Positions 25,268-34,966 are shown, counted from the stretch's first letter. The stretch is 64,000 bases of DNA from Micromonospora sp. WMMD882 (GCF_027497255.1 NZ_CP114903.1:1736001-1800000); one strand, 5' to 3'. Made by a program: numbers and translations. Notes: generated from the letters alone by a model not told the origin.

Positions 25268-26316
25268 CGGGCCGCCCCGACGCCGATGGCCTCCTCGGAC
25301 CGGATCCGGGCCCGGTCCCCGGCCGGCAGGTGACACGCCACCCGATGCCCCGGCTCCCCGGCCACCGGCAACAACTCCGGCACCACACTGCGGGACCGGC
25401 CGTCGGTGCGGTCGGCCCACCGGCAGCGCGGGTGGAACGCGCACCCCGACGGCAAATCGATCAGGCTCGGCGGGTTGCCCGCGATCGGCGTCAGATCCGC
25501 CTCCGCGTCACCCCGCAACGACGGCACACTCCCCAACAACCCCCAGGTGTACGGGTGCTCCGGCGACCGCAGCACCTCACCCACCGGGCCGTGCTCCACC
25601 ACCCGACCGGCGTACATCACCAGCACCTCGTCGGCCACCTGCGCCACCACCCCCAGATCATGGGTGATCAGCACGATCGCCGACCCGAACTCCCCCTGCA
25701 GATCCGCCAGCAGGTCCAGAATCTGCGCCTGCACCGTCACGTCCAACGCCGTCGTCGGCTCATCCGCGATCAACAACCGCGGGTCGTTCACCAACGCCAT
25801 CGCGATCATCACCCGCTGCCGCATCCCACCGGAGAACTCATGCGGAAACTGCGCAAACCGCCGCCCCGGCTGCGGGATCCCCACCCGACCCAGCATCTCC
25901 ACCGCACGAGCCCGCGCCTGACGCCGCGACACCCCCGGATGATGCACCCGATACGCCTCCGCGACCTGCCGCCCCACCGAAAAGTACGGATGCAACGCCG
26001 ACAACGGATCCTGGAAGATCATCGCCACCTCCCGACCCCGCAACCGCCGCACCCGCTCCTCCGGCAACCCCACCACCTGCCGACCACCCACCCAGATCTC
26101 CCCCGACACCACCGCCCGCCGCGGGTCATGCAACCCCAACACCGCCAACGAGGTCACGCTCTTACCCGACCCCGACTCCCCCACGATCCCCAACGTCCGA
26201 CCCCGCCCGACAGCGAACGACACCCCGTCCACCGCCCGCACCACCCCATCCTCCGTACCGAACCGCACCCGCAGCTCCGACACCCGCAGATACGGCCCGT
26301 TGTCGTCGTTCGTCAT
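25264..26316 (-). CDS. oligopeptide/dipeptide ABC transporter ATPase (OppD/DppD type)
   Basis: A 350-residue ATPase with Walker A GESGSGKS, signature [10 protein letters not shown], Walker [13 protein letters not shown] and the oligopeptide-specific C-terminus [12 protein letters not shown]. Pairs with OppF as the ATPase heterodimer. ATG 26316 is favoured over an adjacent GTG since GAGGAG lies about 7 nt upstream. Shares the C-rich top-strand composition of OppF, which begins and ends sharply at these two genes. Confidence 0.92.
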   Translation of the reverse strand: MTNDDNGPYLRVSELRVRFGTEDGVVRAVDGVSFAVGRGRTLGIVGESGSGKSVTSLAVLGLHDPRRAVVSGEIWVGGRQVVGLPEERVRRLRGREVAMIFQDPLSALHPYFSVGRQVAEAYRVHHPGVSRRQARARAVEMLGRVGIPQPGRRFAQFPHEFSGGMRQRVMIAMALVNDPRLLIADEPTTALDVTVQAQILDLLADLQGEFGSAIVLITHDLGVVAQVADEVLVMYAGRVVEHGPVGEVLRSPEHPYTWGLLGSVPSLRGDAEADLTPIAGNPPSLIDLPSGCAFHPRCRWADRTDGRSRSVVPELLPVAGEPGHRVACHLPAGDRARIRSEEAIGVGAAR

Positions 26317-26329
26317 CACGTCTCTCCTC

Positions 26330-27319
26330 TCAGCTCAGTCGGACCCGAGGGTCGATCACCGCGTAGAGCAGGTCGACCACGATGTTGGCGGCCACGATGA
26401 ACACCGCCGCGAGCAGCACGGTGGCCATCACGACCGGCAGGTTGAGGAACTGCACCGCCTCGACGGTGGCCTTGCCGAGCCCCTGGAGACCGAAGATCGT
26501 CTCGGTGATGAAGGTGCCGCCGAGCGCCACGCCGATGTCCAGGCCGGCGATGGTCACGAGCGGGGTGACGGCGGCCCGCAGCGCGTGCCGCAGGTGCACC
26601 TGCCGCCGGGACAGCCCCTTGGCCCGGGCGGTACGGACGAAGTCCTCAGAGAGGGTCTCCAACATCTGCGCCCGGGCGAGCCGGGCGTACAGGGCGGAGT
26701 TGAGGAAGCCGAGGGTCATCCAGGGCAGCAGCAGCCCGTGCGCCCAGCGCAACGGGTTCTCTGTCAACGGGGTGTAGCTGGGGAAGGGCAGCAGGCCGGT
26801 GGCGTAGACCAGCAGGTAGAGCAGGACCAGCCCGAAGAAGTAGACCTGCATGGAGGCCCCGGTGAGGGTGATGCCGATGGCGATCCGGTCGAAGGCGGTG
26901 CCCCGACGCAGCGCCGAGACCATGCCCAGCGAGACGCCGAGCACCAGCCAGACCACGGCGGCCCCGAGGACGATGCTGAACGTGACCGGGGCCCGCTGGG
27001 TGATGATCTCGGTGACCGGCTGGTTGTTCCGGAACGAGAAGCCCAGGCAGGGCGCCGGGCATTCGCGCCGGAAGTCGCCGCTGCCGTAGGTGCGGCCGGC
27101 GAAGACGCCCCGGACGAAGTCCGCGTACTGCCGGGGCAGCGGGTCGCGCAGGCCGAGCCGGTCCTCGACCTGGGCGATGTCGGCGGCGGTGCAGTTCCGG
27201 CCGCACATCACCTTGGCCGGACTGCTGGGCACGGCGAAGAAGAGCCCGAAGGTGAGCAGGCTGATGACGGTGAGGGTGACGACCGCGACGAGCAGCCGCC
27301 GGACGACGAAACGGAGCAT
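26330..27319 (-). CDS. oligopeptide ABC transporter permease (OppB/DppB type)
   Basis: A 329-residue permease with six spans. The first span (LRFVVRRLLVAVVTLTVISL) and the periplasmic N-terminal domain with a CGRNC pair fit the OppB group; the EAA-like loop is DFVRTARAKGLSRRQVHLRH. ATG 27319 follows GGGAGG by 5 nt. Two extracytoplasmic Cys pairs (CGRNC and ECPAPC) could form disulfides, which is not usual for the family. Confidence 0.92.
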   Translation of the reverse strand: MLRFVVRRLLVAVVTLTVISLLTFGLFFAVPSSPAKVMCGRNCTAADIAQVEDRLGLRDPLPRQYADFVRGVFAGRTYGSGDFRRECPAPCLGFSFRNNQPVTEIITQRAPVTFSIVLGAAVVWLVLGVSLGMVSALRRGTAFDRIAIGITLTGASMQVYFFGLVLLYLLVYATGLLPFPSYTPLTENPLRWAHGLLLPWMTLGFLNSALYARLARAQMLETLSEDFVRTARAKGLSRRQVHLRHALRAAVTPLVTIAGLDIGVALGGTFITETIFGLQGLGKATVEAVQFLNLPVVMATVLLAAVFIVAANIVVDLLYAVIDPRVRLS

Positions 27320-27378
27320 GGGCACCTCCCGGCGCGGCCGGTGGGGAGTGACCAGCCGGCCGCTCCCCACCGGCTGGG

Positions 27379-29124
27379 TCACGGCTTGACGAAGATGTTG
27401 TTCACCTGGATCGCACCGAACGCGTCACTGAGGTAGGCGTTGCCGACCTTGGAGCCGCGCAGCTCGTACGCGGCGTCGTAGTAGCAGGGGACGACCGGCG
27501 CCAGGTCCCGCATGATCTTCTCGTCCAGGGCCATCCAGGCGGCGTCCTGTTCGAGGGCGGGCAGTTGGCGGATCCGGTCGATCTCGGCGCTGACCCCGGG
27601 GTCGTTCAGGTAGGAGAGGTTGTTGCTGCCCTCGTCGACGATCTCCCGACCGTCGTAGAGCGGCGGAATGGTCGTCGACCCGGTCGGCCAGTCCATGCCC
27701 CAGCCGCTCAGATACAGGTCGTACGGGTTGTTCCGGCGACCGATCTCGTCGTAGTAGCTGCTGGAGTCGATCGCGGTGGCGGTGACGGTGAAGCCCCGCT
27801 CGGAGAGGGTCTTCCGGAGCGCCTCGGCCTGCCGGGTCCGGGTCTCCGTGTTCGCGTACGCCAACACCAGGGTCGGCTTCTTCCCGGCCAGCAGCTCCGC
27901 GACCTTGTCCGGGTCGCCGGTCACCGGGGCCTGGTACGCGTCGTACTGCTGCCAGCCGGCGGTGGTGGGTGAGGTCAGCGTGGTGGCCGGGGTGCCTGCC
28001 GCCTGCCCGCCGATCGCCTTGAGCAGCGCGTCCTTGTCGACGGCGTAGTTCAGCGCACGACGGACGTCCACGTCGGTGATCCGCTGGGTGTTGACGTTGA
28101 GCACCCAGGTGTACTGGGTCGGGCCTTTGACGACCCGTTCGGCGACCGGGCCGGTGGTGGTCCGGGGCAGCACGGCGGGCGGCACGTCCTCCCAGGTGAA
28201 CGCGGCCTGGTCGGCGGGCGCGTCGGCGACCAGCCGCTCGGCGATCTGGGCGGCCTCCAGCCCGAAGGTGAACCGGAACGCGTCCGGGTAGGCGGTGCGG
28301 ATCGGGTCGGTGGCCGGATCCCAGTGCGGGTTGCGCTCCAGCTCCAACGCCACGTCCCGCTGGTACGACCGGACCTTGTACGGCCCGGAGGAGAACGGCC
28401 GCAGGTCGTAGCTGTCCCGGGTGTCCTTGGCCGCGGGCACCGGCGCGGTGGTCGGCAGGGCCGCCGCGTACGGCATGTCGCAGTGCGGCTCGGCGAACGT
28501 GAACCGGATGGTCCGGTCGTCCGGGGTCGCCACGCCGTCGGGCGTCGGTCTGCCCCCGTCGTACGGGCCCCGGTAGGTGGCGTTGTAGACGCCACCCGGG
28601 TAGAGCCAGCGCTGGATGTACTTCGGCCCTTCGTTGAGGTTGGGGGCGAACGAGCGGGCGACGCCGTAGGCGACGTCCTTGCTGGTCACCGGCGAGCCGT
28701 CCTCGTACCGGAGGCCGTCGCGCAGGGTGTACTGCCAGACCTTGCAGTCACCGTTCACGTCCTTGCCGGGGTCGGTGGCCAGGTCGCCGACGACCATCAT
28801 GGTGCCGCTGCCGTCCTCCTTGTAGCCGGTCAGCGACCGCTGGATCAGGCCGCCGGTGAGCTGCGCCCGGTTGACGTAGGTGCGGGCCGGGTCGAGGTGC
28901 TCGAAGTCCGCGACCTGCATGACGGTGAGGGTGCCGCCGCGGGTGGCGCCCTCGACGGCCGGTGCGGGGGCCCGGTTGTCGGCCGGGTCGTACGACACCG
29001 AGCCGGTCTGGGTGCGGGTCCCCTGGTCGCCGCCGCCGTCGTCGTCGGTGGTGGGTGTGCATCCCGCGGCGACGAGCGTCACGCCGAGGGCGCCGATGGT
29101 CAACGTCCGCCATGATGCGCGCAC
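27379..29124 (-). CDS. oligopeptide ABC transporter substrate-binding lipoprotein
   Basis: A 581-residue family 5 extracellular solute-binding protein. The signal peptide ends in a VAAGCTP lipobox, followed by an Asp/Gly/Thr-rich linker. The family 5 block is visible as DGLRYEDGSPVTSKDVAYGVARSF-type text (quoted in part: YEDGSPVTSKDV). GTG start with a GGGAGACC site upstream. Lies between the two permease genes; together with them and OppDF it makes a complete peptide uptake system. Confidence 0.93.
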   Translation of the reverse strand: MRASWRTLTIGALGVTLVAAGCTPTTDDDGGGDQGTRTQTGSVSYDPADNRAPAPAVEGATRGGTLTVMQVADFEHLDPARTYVNRAQLTGGLIQRSLTGYKEDGSGTMMVVGDLATDPGKDVNGDCKVWQYTLRDGLRYEDGSPVTSKDVAYGVARSFAPNLNEGPKYIQRWLYPGGVYNATYRGPYDGGRPTPDGVATPDDRTIRFTFAEPHCDMPYAAALPTTAPVPAAKDTRDSYDLRPFSSGPYKVRSYQRDVALELERNPHWDPATDPIRTAYPDAFRFTFGLEAAQIAERLVADAPADQAAFTWEDVPPAVLPRTTTGPVAERVVKGPTQYTWVLNVNTQRITDVDVRRALNYAVDKDALLKAIGGQAAGTPATTLTSPTTAGWQQYDAYQAPVTGDPDKVAELLAGKKPTLVLAYANTETRTRQAEALRKTLSERGFTVTATAIDSSSYYDEIGRRNNPYDLYLSGWGMDWPTGSTTIPPLYDGREIVDEGSNNLSYLNDPGVSAEIDRIRQLPALEQDAAWMALDEKIMRDLAPVVPCYYDAAYELRGSKVGNAYLSDAFGAIQVNNIFVKP

Positions 29125-29182
29125 GGTGGTCTCCCTTCTCGCCGGCCGTCCGCTGCGGCCGGGGCTGTGGTGGGTTCGGGGT

Positions 29183-30214
29183 CTAGCGGCTCGACCGGGG
29201 GTCCAGCGCGTCGCGCAGGGCGTCGCCGAAGAGGTTGAACGCGAGCACCAGCAGGAAGATCGCCAAGCCGGGGAAAAGCGTGTACCAGGGATCGGTGGCG
29301 ACGTATCCGATGCTGCTGTAGATCATTCGGCCGAGATCCGGGGTGGGTTCGGTGACGCCGATGTTGACGAATGCCAGGGCGGCCTCCACCGCGATGAACT
29401 GCGGCACGTTGAGGGACACCGTGACCAGAATCGGCGCCCAGATGTTGGGGAGGAGTTGACGCAGCAGAATGTGCGCGGTGCCCGCCCCGGCGGCCCGGGC
29501 GGCCTCGACGAACTCCCGTTCCCGCAGGGAGATCACCTGACCCCGGACCAGTCGGGCGGTGTAGGTCCAACTGAACAGCCCGAACGTGGCGATGATCAAT
29601 GCGATCCGGAAGGCCGGCGGCGGGGCCTCGCGGGCGGTGTAGAAGCGGTCCTCCAGGATCGGGATGACCGCCAACGCGAAGATCAGGAACGGAAACGCCA
29701 GGGTCACGTCGACGAACCAGTTGATCAGGCTGTCCAGCCAGCCCCGGGCGTAGCCGGCGACGATGCCGACGGCGACGCCCACCGCGCAGGCGAGCAACGC
29801 CGAGGCGAACGCGATGAACAGGGAGGTGCGCAGCCCGTACACCAGTTGCAGGAGGATGTCCCGACCGGTGCCCGGCTCCAGGCCGAGCCAGTGCGCCGGG
29901 CTGACTCCCCCGGCGTACCCGACCGGCATGCCGAAGCTGTTGAGCCGGTCCACGAACTTGTCGGTGGGATCGATTCCGGTCAGCTTCTGCACGAGGGGCG
30001 CGGCGAGGGCGAGCAGCATCGCCGCGACGAGGGTGGCTCCGCTGGTCATCGCCGTCCGGTCCCGGCGCAGGCGCCGCCAGGCGAGCTGGCCGGGGGACCG
30101 GCCGACGACCGGGCGGCGACTCTCCCCCGGCGGCGGGGCGTCCGCCGGGAGCACCTGCACCGGTTCCGGCTCACCGACCGGGGATCGTGCGGGCGGGCGG
30201 GACAGGTCGCTCAT
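29183..30214 (-). CDS. oligopeptide ABC transporter permease (OppC/DppC type)
   Basis: A 343-residue permease, first gene of the peptide-uptake operon. A ~60-residue Pro/Arg-rich cytosolic N-terminus precedes the first span (TAMTSGATLVAAMLLALAAP); the docking loop is REFVEAARAAGAGTAHILLR; the C-terminus ends LRDALDPRSSR as is typical. ATG 30214 follows GAAGGGA by about 6 nt and is preferred to an upstream GTG/ATG pair. Confidence 0.92.
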   Translation of the reverse strand: MSDLSRPPARSPVGEPEPVQVLPADAPPPGESRRPVVGRSPGQLAWRRLRRDRTAMTSGATLVAAMLLALAAPLVQKLTGIDPTDKFVDRLNSFGMPVGYAGGVSPAHWLGLEPGTGRDILLQLVYGLRTSLFIAFASALLACAVGVAVGIVAGYARGWLDSLINWFVDVTLAFPFLIFALAVIPILEDRFYTAREAPPPAFRIALIIATFGLFSWTYTARLVRGQVISLREREFVEAARAAGAGTAHILLRQLLPNIWAPILVTVSLNVPQFIAVEAALAFVNIGVTEPTPDLGRMIYSSIGYVATDPWYTLFPGLAIFLLVLAFNLFGDALRDALDPRSSR

Positions 30215-30533
30215 GACGGTCCCTTCGTCGATCACGGAATGACTTCCGCCCTCGACGCTAAAACAGTTACAGCGACCCGATTGAATCGTTACGGTAACAC
30301 TGGAATTGGTTGTCGCGCATCGCTAACGATTCGGCATCGCGACCGACGCCTTGCAATAACGGGTCGACAAGGTTGTCATCCGTTCGGTCGATAATCTGTA
30401 CGGTGCCGGACACCGCGCCGGGGCGTCGGCGGCCGCGCTTTCCGGGGCGCGCCTGCCAGCGCCGGGGGCGAGGACGACCCCGGCCACGACCGGCCGACGT
30501 TTGCGGCCCGCCGTCGCGGGCACCTGTGCGGGT
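30215..30533. other. AT-richer intergenic promoter region of the peptide operon
   Basis: A 319-nt stretch with no convincing gene, visibly richer in A/T than its surroundings around 30250-30410. It holds the palindrome GTTACGGTAAC (30288-30298), about 75 nt upstream of the permease start, and CGCT/AGCG arms around AAAACAGTTAC just beside it; these are candidate promoter-operator elements for the leftward peptide operon. Confidence 0.5.
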
Positions 30534-30761
30534 ATGAGCACCGACAGGCACCCGGACCACGCCGCCACCGACGAGCCGGACGGCAGCACCGCGTACGAGG
30601 CGTCGCTGCGGCCGCCGGGCGAGTCCCTGCACAGCACCGGGGACACCGGTGACGACCTCGGTGGACCGGCCCCCGACGAGGGTCAGCCGGCCACCACGAC
30701 CAGCCGCGCCGGGTACGACGTGGACGCCGTCTCGGGCAGCGCCGACCCGTTCGAGGAGTGA
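30534..30761 (+). CDS. small acidic protein of unknown function
   Basis: A 75-residue hydrophilic, Asp/Gly/Pro-rich protein with no Cys and no hydrophobic segment, probably disordered. Codon third positions are nearly all G or C until the stop, which supports coding. ATG start. It precedes the SEC-C protein gene by about 60 nt. I do not recognise it. Confidence 0.55.
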   Translation: MSTDRHPDHAATDEPDGSTAYEASLRPPGESLHSTGDTGDDLGGPAPDEGQPATTTSRAGYDVDAVSGSADPFEE

Positions 30762-30822
30762 GGTCCGCGCCGCCACGGTGACCGGCTCGAGCGTCCGACG
30801 TGCGGTCGGCCAGAATGACCGG

Positions 30823-31263
30823 GTGGGAAAGCGGGGGACGCGCCGGCCGCCGGCAGACGAAGCAGCCTGTCCGTGCGGCACGGGTGACCCGTACTCGCGG
30901 TGCTGCGGCCGGCTGCACCGGGGCGAGGCCGACGCCGGTACCGCCGAGGCGCTGATGCGCTCGCGGTTCGCCGCCTTCGCGGTCGGTGATGCCGCGTACC
31001 TGATGCGGAGCTGGCACCCCACGACCCGCCCGACCGCCCTCGACCTGGACCCGCGAACGCGGTGGACCCGGCTGGAGGTGCTGGCGACCGACCGGGGCGG
31101 TGTCTTCGACACCGTCGGCGAGGTCGAGTTCCGGGCCCACTACCGGGAACGGGGCCGGCCGGGCACGCTGCACGAGCGCAGCCGGTTCCGCCGGGAGGAC
31201 GGCCGCTGGGTCTACCTCGACGGTCGGGCCGGCCCGGACCGGGGTGGTCCCGAGCCGGCCTGA
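30823..31263 (+). CDS. YchJ-like protein with SEC-C zinc-binding motif
   Basis: A 146-residue protein. The SEC-C motif CPCGTGDPYSRCCGRLH (residues about 17-33) should bind zinc; the remainder, ALMRSRFAAFAVGDAAYL then HPTTRP and ERSRFRREDGRWVYLDG, is the NTF2-like YchJ (UPF0225) domain. The family is widespread; its role is unknown. GTG start chosen from family length. Confidence 0.85.
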   Translation: MGKRGTRRPPADEAACPCGTGDPYSRCCGRLHRGEADAGTAEALMRSRFAAFAVGDAAYLMRSWHPTTRPTALDLDPRTRWTRLEVLATDRGGVFDTVGEVEFRAHYRERGRPGTLHERSRFRREDGRWVYLDGRAGPDRGGPEPA

Positions 31264-31288
31264 CCTTCCTCGACGTCGGCCCCTCCGC

Positions 31289-32368
31289 TCAGCGGGTGGG
31301 GCCCTCGTCGGTGGCCGGGCGGATCACCATGGTCGCCTCCGGGTCCTGGCGGGGCTGGGGCGGAGTCGCCCCGCGCTGCGGGATCCGTACCGTCGCGTCG
31401 GCATCCTGGCGGGCAAGGGCGACGGTCGCGTCGGCGCGCGGGAGCGGCGCGGTGGCGTCGGCGTCCCGGAGCGGCGCGGCGGTGTCGGCGCGCGGGATGG
31501 GCGCGGTCGTGTCGGCGTCCCCGGTCGGGAAGGTGACCGTCTGGTCCGCGTCCCACGTCCCGGCGGGCCCGCCGGCCGGCGTCGGGGCGGTCGCCGACGC
31601 GTCCGTGGGATCCGTCGCCGGCACGTCGGCCGGGGCAGCCGGCCGGGACATCTGCTGCTCGACGTCGAGGCGGGCGGCCCGGTAGGCCCGGGTGTGCGCG
31701 GCGATCGTCCGGGACTCCTGCTCGGCCCGGCTCAGCCAGGACTCCCACCGGCTCTGCATCGGCCGTACCAGGCCACCGCCGACCCCGACGACGAGGATGC
31801 CGCCGATGGTCGCCAGGACCGCGACCAGCACCGGCGTGGTGACCGTGGTGGCGATGCCGACCTGGTTGAGGGCGGCGATCACGCCCAGACCGAGGATGAA
31901 CGCGGACGCGACGTTGGCCAGCAGCCGACCGTAGGAGAGCCCGCCGAGCGCGCTGCCGATGATGTCCTTGACCGCGCGGGCGATGGCCGCCGCGACGACC
32001 ACGATGACGATGGCCACGAACGCGCGGGGCAGCCACGCGATGATCCCGGCGATCAGGTCCGAGATCGGGTTCGGGCCCCAGATCCCGAAGGCCAGGTGCA
32101 GGGTGACCAGCAGCACCCCGAAGTAGGCGAGCTTGGCGACGATGTCGCTGGCGTCGTACCTGGACCGGGCCAGGGCGGTCCGGACGCCGCCGCGTTCGAC
32201 GATCCGGTCGAAGCCCACCCGTTCCAGCACCCGGTCGACGAGCCGACGGGCCGCCTTGGCGACCAGCCAACCCGCGACCAGGATCGCCACGAAGGCCAGC
32301 GCCTTCGGCAGGAACAGCAGCACGGCACGCAGGGTGTCGCCGGCCGCGTCTGTGAAGTTGTCGGTCAT
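31289..32368 (-). CDS. MscS-related (CmpX-like) membrane protein with Thr-repeat cytosolic tail
   Basis: A 359-residue protein. Residues 1 to about 205 hold five hydrophobic segments with conserved-TM-helix repeats seen in CmpX-type relatives of small mechanosensitive channels (LPKALAFVAILVAGWLVAKA, then IIAWLPRAFVAIVIVVVAAA). Residues 273-359 are a run of about seven imperfect 10-12-residue units with an acidic residue before a Thr and a hydrophobic residue three places after it (DADATVRIP, DPEATMVIRP and similar). That pattern resembles phosphothreonine sites read by FHA domains. No canonical MscS beta domain is visible. Confidence 0.78.
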   Translation of the reverse strand: MTDNFTDAAGDTLRAVLLFLPKALAFVAILVAGWLVAKAARRLVDRVLERVGFDRIVERGGVRTALARSRYDASDIVAKLAYFGVLLVTLHLAFGIWGPNPISDLIAGIIAWLPRAFVAIVIVVVAAAIARAVKDIIGSALGGLSYGRLLANVASAFILGLGVIAALNQVGIATTVTTPVLVAVLATIGGILVVGVGGGLVRPMQSRWESWLSRAEQESRTIAAHTRAYRAARLDVEQQMSRPAAPADVPATDPTDASATAPTPAGGPAGTWDADQTVTFPTGDADTTAPIPRADTAAPLRDADATAPLPRADATVALARQDADATVRIPQRGATPPQPRQDPEATMVIRPATDEGPTR

Positions 32369-32446
32369 CTGGGTCGTTCCTCACCTCGACTGGGCACAAC
32401 GCTGGTTCCGCCCCTACCCGCTCGCCCGTCGGGCCACACCTACCTC

Positions 32447-33364
32447 CTACCGGTACCCGTCCCGGCGCGACGAGCCGGTCACCGGCGTGCCGGACCGGGG
32501 GTCCGACGACGGACCGGCGGCCGGACCTTCCCGCTCCCACCGTGGAGGGTCCCGGCGGTCGTGGCGCCCGTCGCCCCCGTCCCCCGCCGCCGGGCCGGCC
32601 CCCGCCGGTTCCCGGTCGAGGAGCTGCCACAGCTCCGCCGGCACCGGCAGGACCAGGGTGCTGTTCGTCCGGGCGACCACCTCGACCATGGCCTCCAACA
32701 GCCGCAACCGGTACGTCCCGGGCGTCGCCGCCATCACCCGGGACGCCTCGGCCAGCCGGCGGGCCGCCTGCGCCTCCCCGTCCGCGACGGTCACCCGGGC
32801 CCGGCGTTCCCGCTCGGCCTCGGCCTGCCGGCCCATCGACCGTCGCATCGGCTCGGGCAGCGTCACGTCCCTGATCTCCAGCCGCTCGACCAGCACCCCC
32901 CAGGGTCGGGCGGTCACCGCGTCGACCGACGCGGTGAGCTCGGCGTTGAGCCGTTCCCGGTCGCCGAGCACGCGGTCGAGGTCGGTCCGGCCGATCACCG
33001 TACGCAGCGCGGTCTGCGCCACCTGACGTACGGCCCAGGGGTAGTCCCGCACGTCGACCAGGGCCCTGACCGGGTCCACCACCCGGTGGCGGATCACCGC
33101 GTCCACGGTGAGCGTCACCTGGTCCCGGGTGACCGCCTGCTGGGCGGGCACGTCCAGCACGACCGTCTGCACGTTGACCCGGACCATCCGTTCGGCGATC
33201 GGCACGATCAGCCGCAGACCGGGCCGCCGGACCCGGTCGAGCGCCCGGCCGAAGCGGAACACGACGCCGCGCTGGTGCTGCTGGACCAGCCGGACGCCCA
33301 GCACCGCCAGCATCGTCACCAGCACCGCGACGACGATCAGACCGACGACGACGGCTGCTCCCAT
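32447..33364 (-). CDS. slipin/stomatin-like SPFH (band 7) membrane protein
   Basis: A 305-residue protein: one N-terminal membrane span (VVVGLIVVAVLVTMLAVLGV), then the SPFH domain with QQHQRGVVFRFGR and RDQVTLTVDAVIRHRV, then a charged helical segment (EAERERRARVTVADGEAQAA) and LLEAMVEVVARTNSTLVLPVP, all standard for slipins. Slipins form membrane-microdomain oligomers. No NfeD-type partner gene is next to it. Its start overlaps the MFS gene end by 28 bp. Confidence 0.92.
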   Translation of the reverse strand: MGAAVVVGLIVVAVLVTMLAVLGVRLVQQHQRGVVFRFGRALDRVRRPGLRLIVPIAERMVRVNVQTVVLDVPAQQAVTRDQVTLTVDAVIRHRVVDPVRALVDVRDYPWAVRQVAQTALRTVIGRTDLDRVLGDRERLNAELTASVDAVTARPWGVLVERLEIRDVTLPEPMRRSMGRQAEAERERRARVTVADGEAQAARRLAEASRVMAATPGTYRLRLLEAMVEVVARTNSTLVLPVPAELWQLLDREPAGAGPAAGDGGDGRHDRRDPPRWEREGPAAGPSSDPRSGTPVTGSSRRDGYR

Positions 33365-34749
33365 GTCCCCTCCGGTCCCGGCAGGCGTCCACCTGTCGGG
33401 GCGCGGTTACCCGCTGCGACAGCGCCCACTCCCGCCGTCACCGGCGGCCCGGCGGCGCGCCGGCGGCGGCCCCACCGGGACCGCAGCGTCAGGAGCGCCG
33501 CCAGCGCCAGGTACGGGACGGCCGCCAGCACGAACGCGTTCCGGTGTCCGCCCGCGGTGGCGGCCAGGGCGTAGCCGGCGTAGACGGCGAGCAGGCTCAG
33601 GTCGGTGGCCATCCCGGCCAGCGAGGTGACCGTCGCCCGGCTCGGGCCGGTGATCCGGGTCTGCAAGCGCGCCTCGGTCAACACGGTGGCCGCCTGGAAC
33701 CCGCAGAACGCGACCGCGACCAGCCCGAAGCCGACCGTACCGCCGAGCGCGGCGCCGCCGGCCAGGGCCAGCGCGGCCACGGTGAGCAGCACCGGCTGGG
33801 CCCGGTCGCCCAGCCGCTCCGCCGTCGGGGCGAGCAGCCCGCCGATCGTGCCACCGCCCCAGACCAGCAGGAGCAGCAGCGGCACGCTGGTCTCGGCCGC
33901 CCCCGTCTCGACCGCCAACAGTGGGGCGTACTCGTCGAGGGCGCTCCACAGCGCGACGACGGCGGGCACCGCCAGGACGGCCCCCCGTACCCGGGGATCG
34001 GCGCGGACCTCGGTCAGCCCGGCGCGCAGGTTGCCGAGCCAGCCCAGGTCCGGGCCGTCCGCCCCGCCCACCGGGGCGGTGGGCGGGGCGGCCGCCCGGG
34101 TCGCCCGGCTGTCCTGGCTGTCCGGGCCGGGCGGGCCGGGCGGGCCGGGCCGGGCGGGTGGTTCGGCGGGGTGACGCTCGGGCAGCCGGGTGGCCACCAG
34201 CGCGGCGAGCAGGCAGGCGCACACGCTCGCGGCCCCGACGGCGCGGTGTCCTCCGGCCGCGAGCACCGGGCCGGCCACCCCCATCGCGGCCATGAACCCG
34301 AGCATCTCGGCGCTGCGGGCCCGTCCGGTCAGCCGGGCGTACCGGTCGGTGGCGTCGAGCCGCTCCAGCTCCGTCCAGACCAGCGCCTCCGTGGTGCCCG
34401 AGGCCAACGCGCCTCCGACGCCCCAGAGCAGGAAACCGGCGGCGAAGGCCGGGTACGACGGCAGGAACGTCCAGAGCGCGAAGCCGGCGGCGGCGAACAG
34501 CGGCGCGATCACGAGCAACAGCCGACGGGAGACGGTGTCGGCGAGCGCGCCGGAGGGCACCTCCAGCACCACCCCGGCGACCGTCCAGAGCACGAAGAGA
34601 CTGGAGATCTGCGCGATGCTCAGCCCGGTGGCCTGGAACAGCAACGCGAAGACCGGATAGAAAAGAACAAATTCCCCGAGGAACGCGTACCCGTAGAGGG
34701 CGACAGCCAGCCGACGGGCGGCGGGGACGGGGGTGACAGAGGGCAGCAT
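33337..34749 (-). CDS. MFS transporter
   Basis: A 470-residue, 12-span major facilitator protein. The loop 2-3 motif reads EVPSGALADTVSRR, close to the MFS G-x-L-a-D-r-x-G-r-r signature. A Pro/Ala/Gly-rich central loop (PARPGPPGPPGPDSQ) separates the two halves. Probably a drug or metabolite exporter; no substrate clue is visible. ATG at 34749. Confidence 0.88.
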   Translation of the reverse strand: MLPSVTPVPAARRLAVALYGYAFLGEFVLFYPVFALLFQATGLSIAQISSLFVLWTVAGVVLEVPSGALADTVSRRLLLVIAPLFAAAGFALWTFLPSYPAFAAGFLLWGVGGALASGTTEALVWTELERLDATDRYARLTGRARSAEMLGFMAAMGVAGPVLAAGGHRAVGAASVCACLLAALVATRLPERHPAEPPARPGPPGPPGPDSQDSRATRAAAPPTAPVGGADGPDLGWLGNLRAGLTEVRADPRVRGAVLAVPAVVALWSALDEYAPLLAVETGAAETSVPLLLLLVWGGGTIGGLLAPTAERLGDRAQPVLLTVAALALAGGAALGGTVGFGLVAVAFCGFQAATVLTEARLQTRITGPSRATVTSLAGMATDLSLLAVYAGYALAATAGGHRNAFVLAAVPYLALAALLTLRSRWGRRRRAAGPPVTAGVGAVAAGNRAPTGGRLPGPEGTWEQPSSSV

Positions 34750-34966
34750 GGGACCTTCCCGCAGGAGACGACACGGACGCCGGAGTACGGCGGGCGTGGC
34801 GGCCCACGGCAGCGGTGGTCACCGGTGCGGCATCAACATCGCCAGGTCATGCCGCGATCGTACCGCTCCCGACAGTGGGATTGTCACCGAGCACACGTGC
34901 GTGGGCGGTTTAGCGTTGGTCCGTGCGGTGAAGGTTGAACCCAACGTGTCCAGGAAAGGGGTAGTC

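Noticed and set aside
30267..31173. Minus-strand open frames opposite the SEC-C protein gene
   Set aside because: The plus strand has the conserved CPCGTGDPYSRCC motif and family-like length; the minus frames have no motif.
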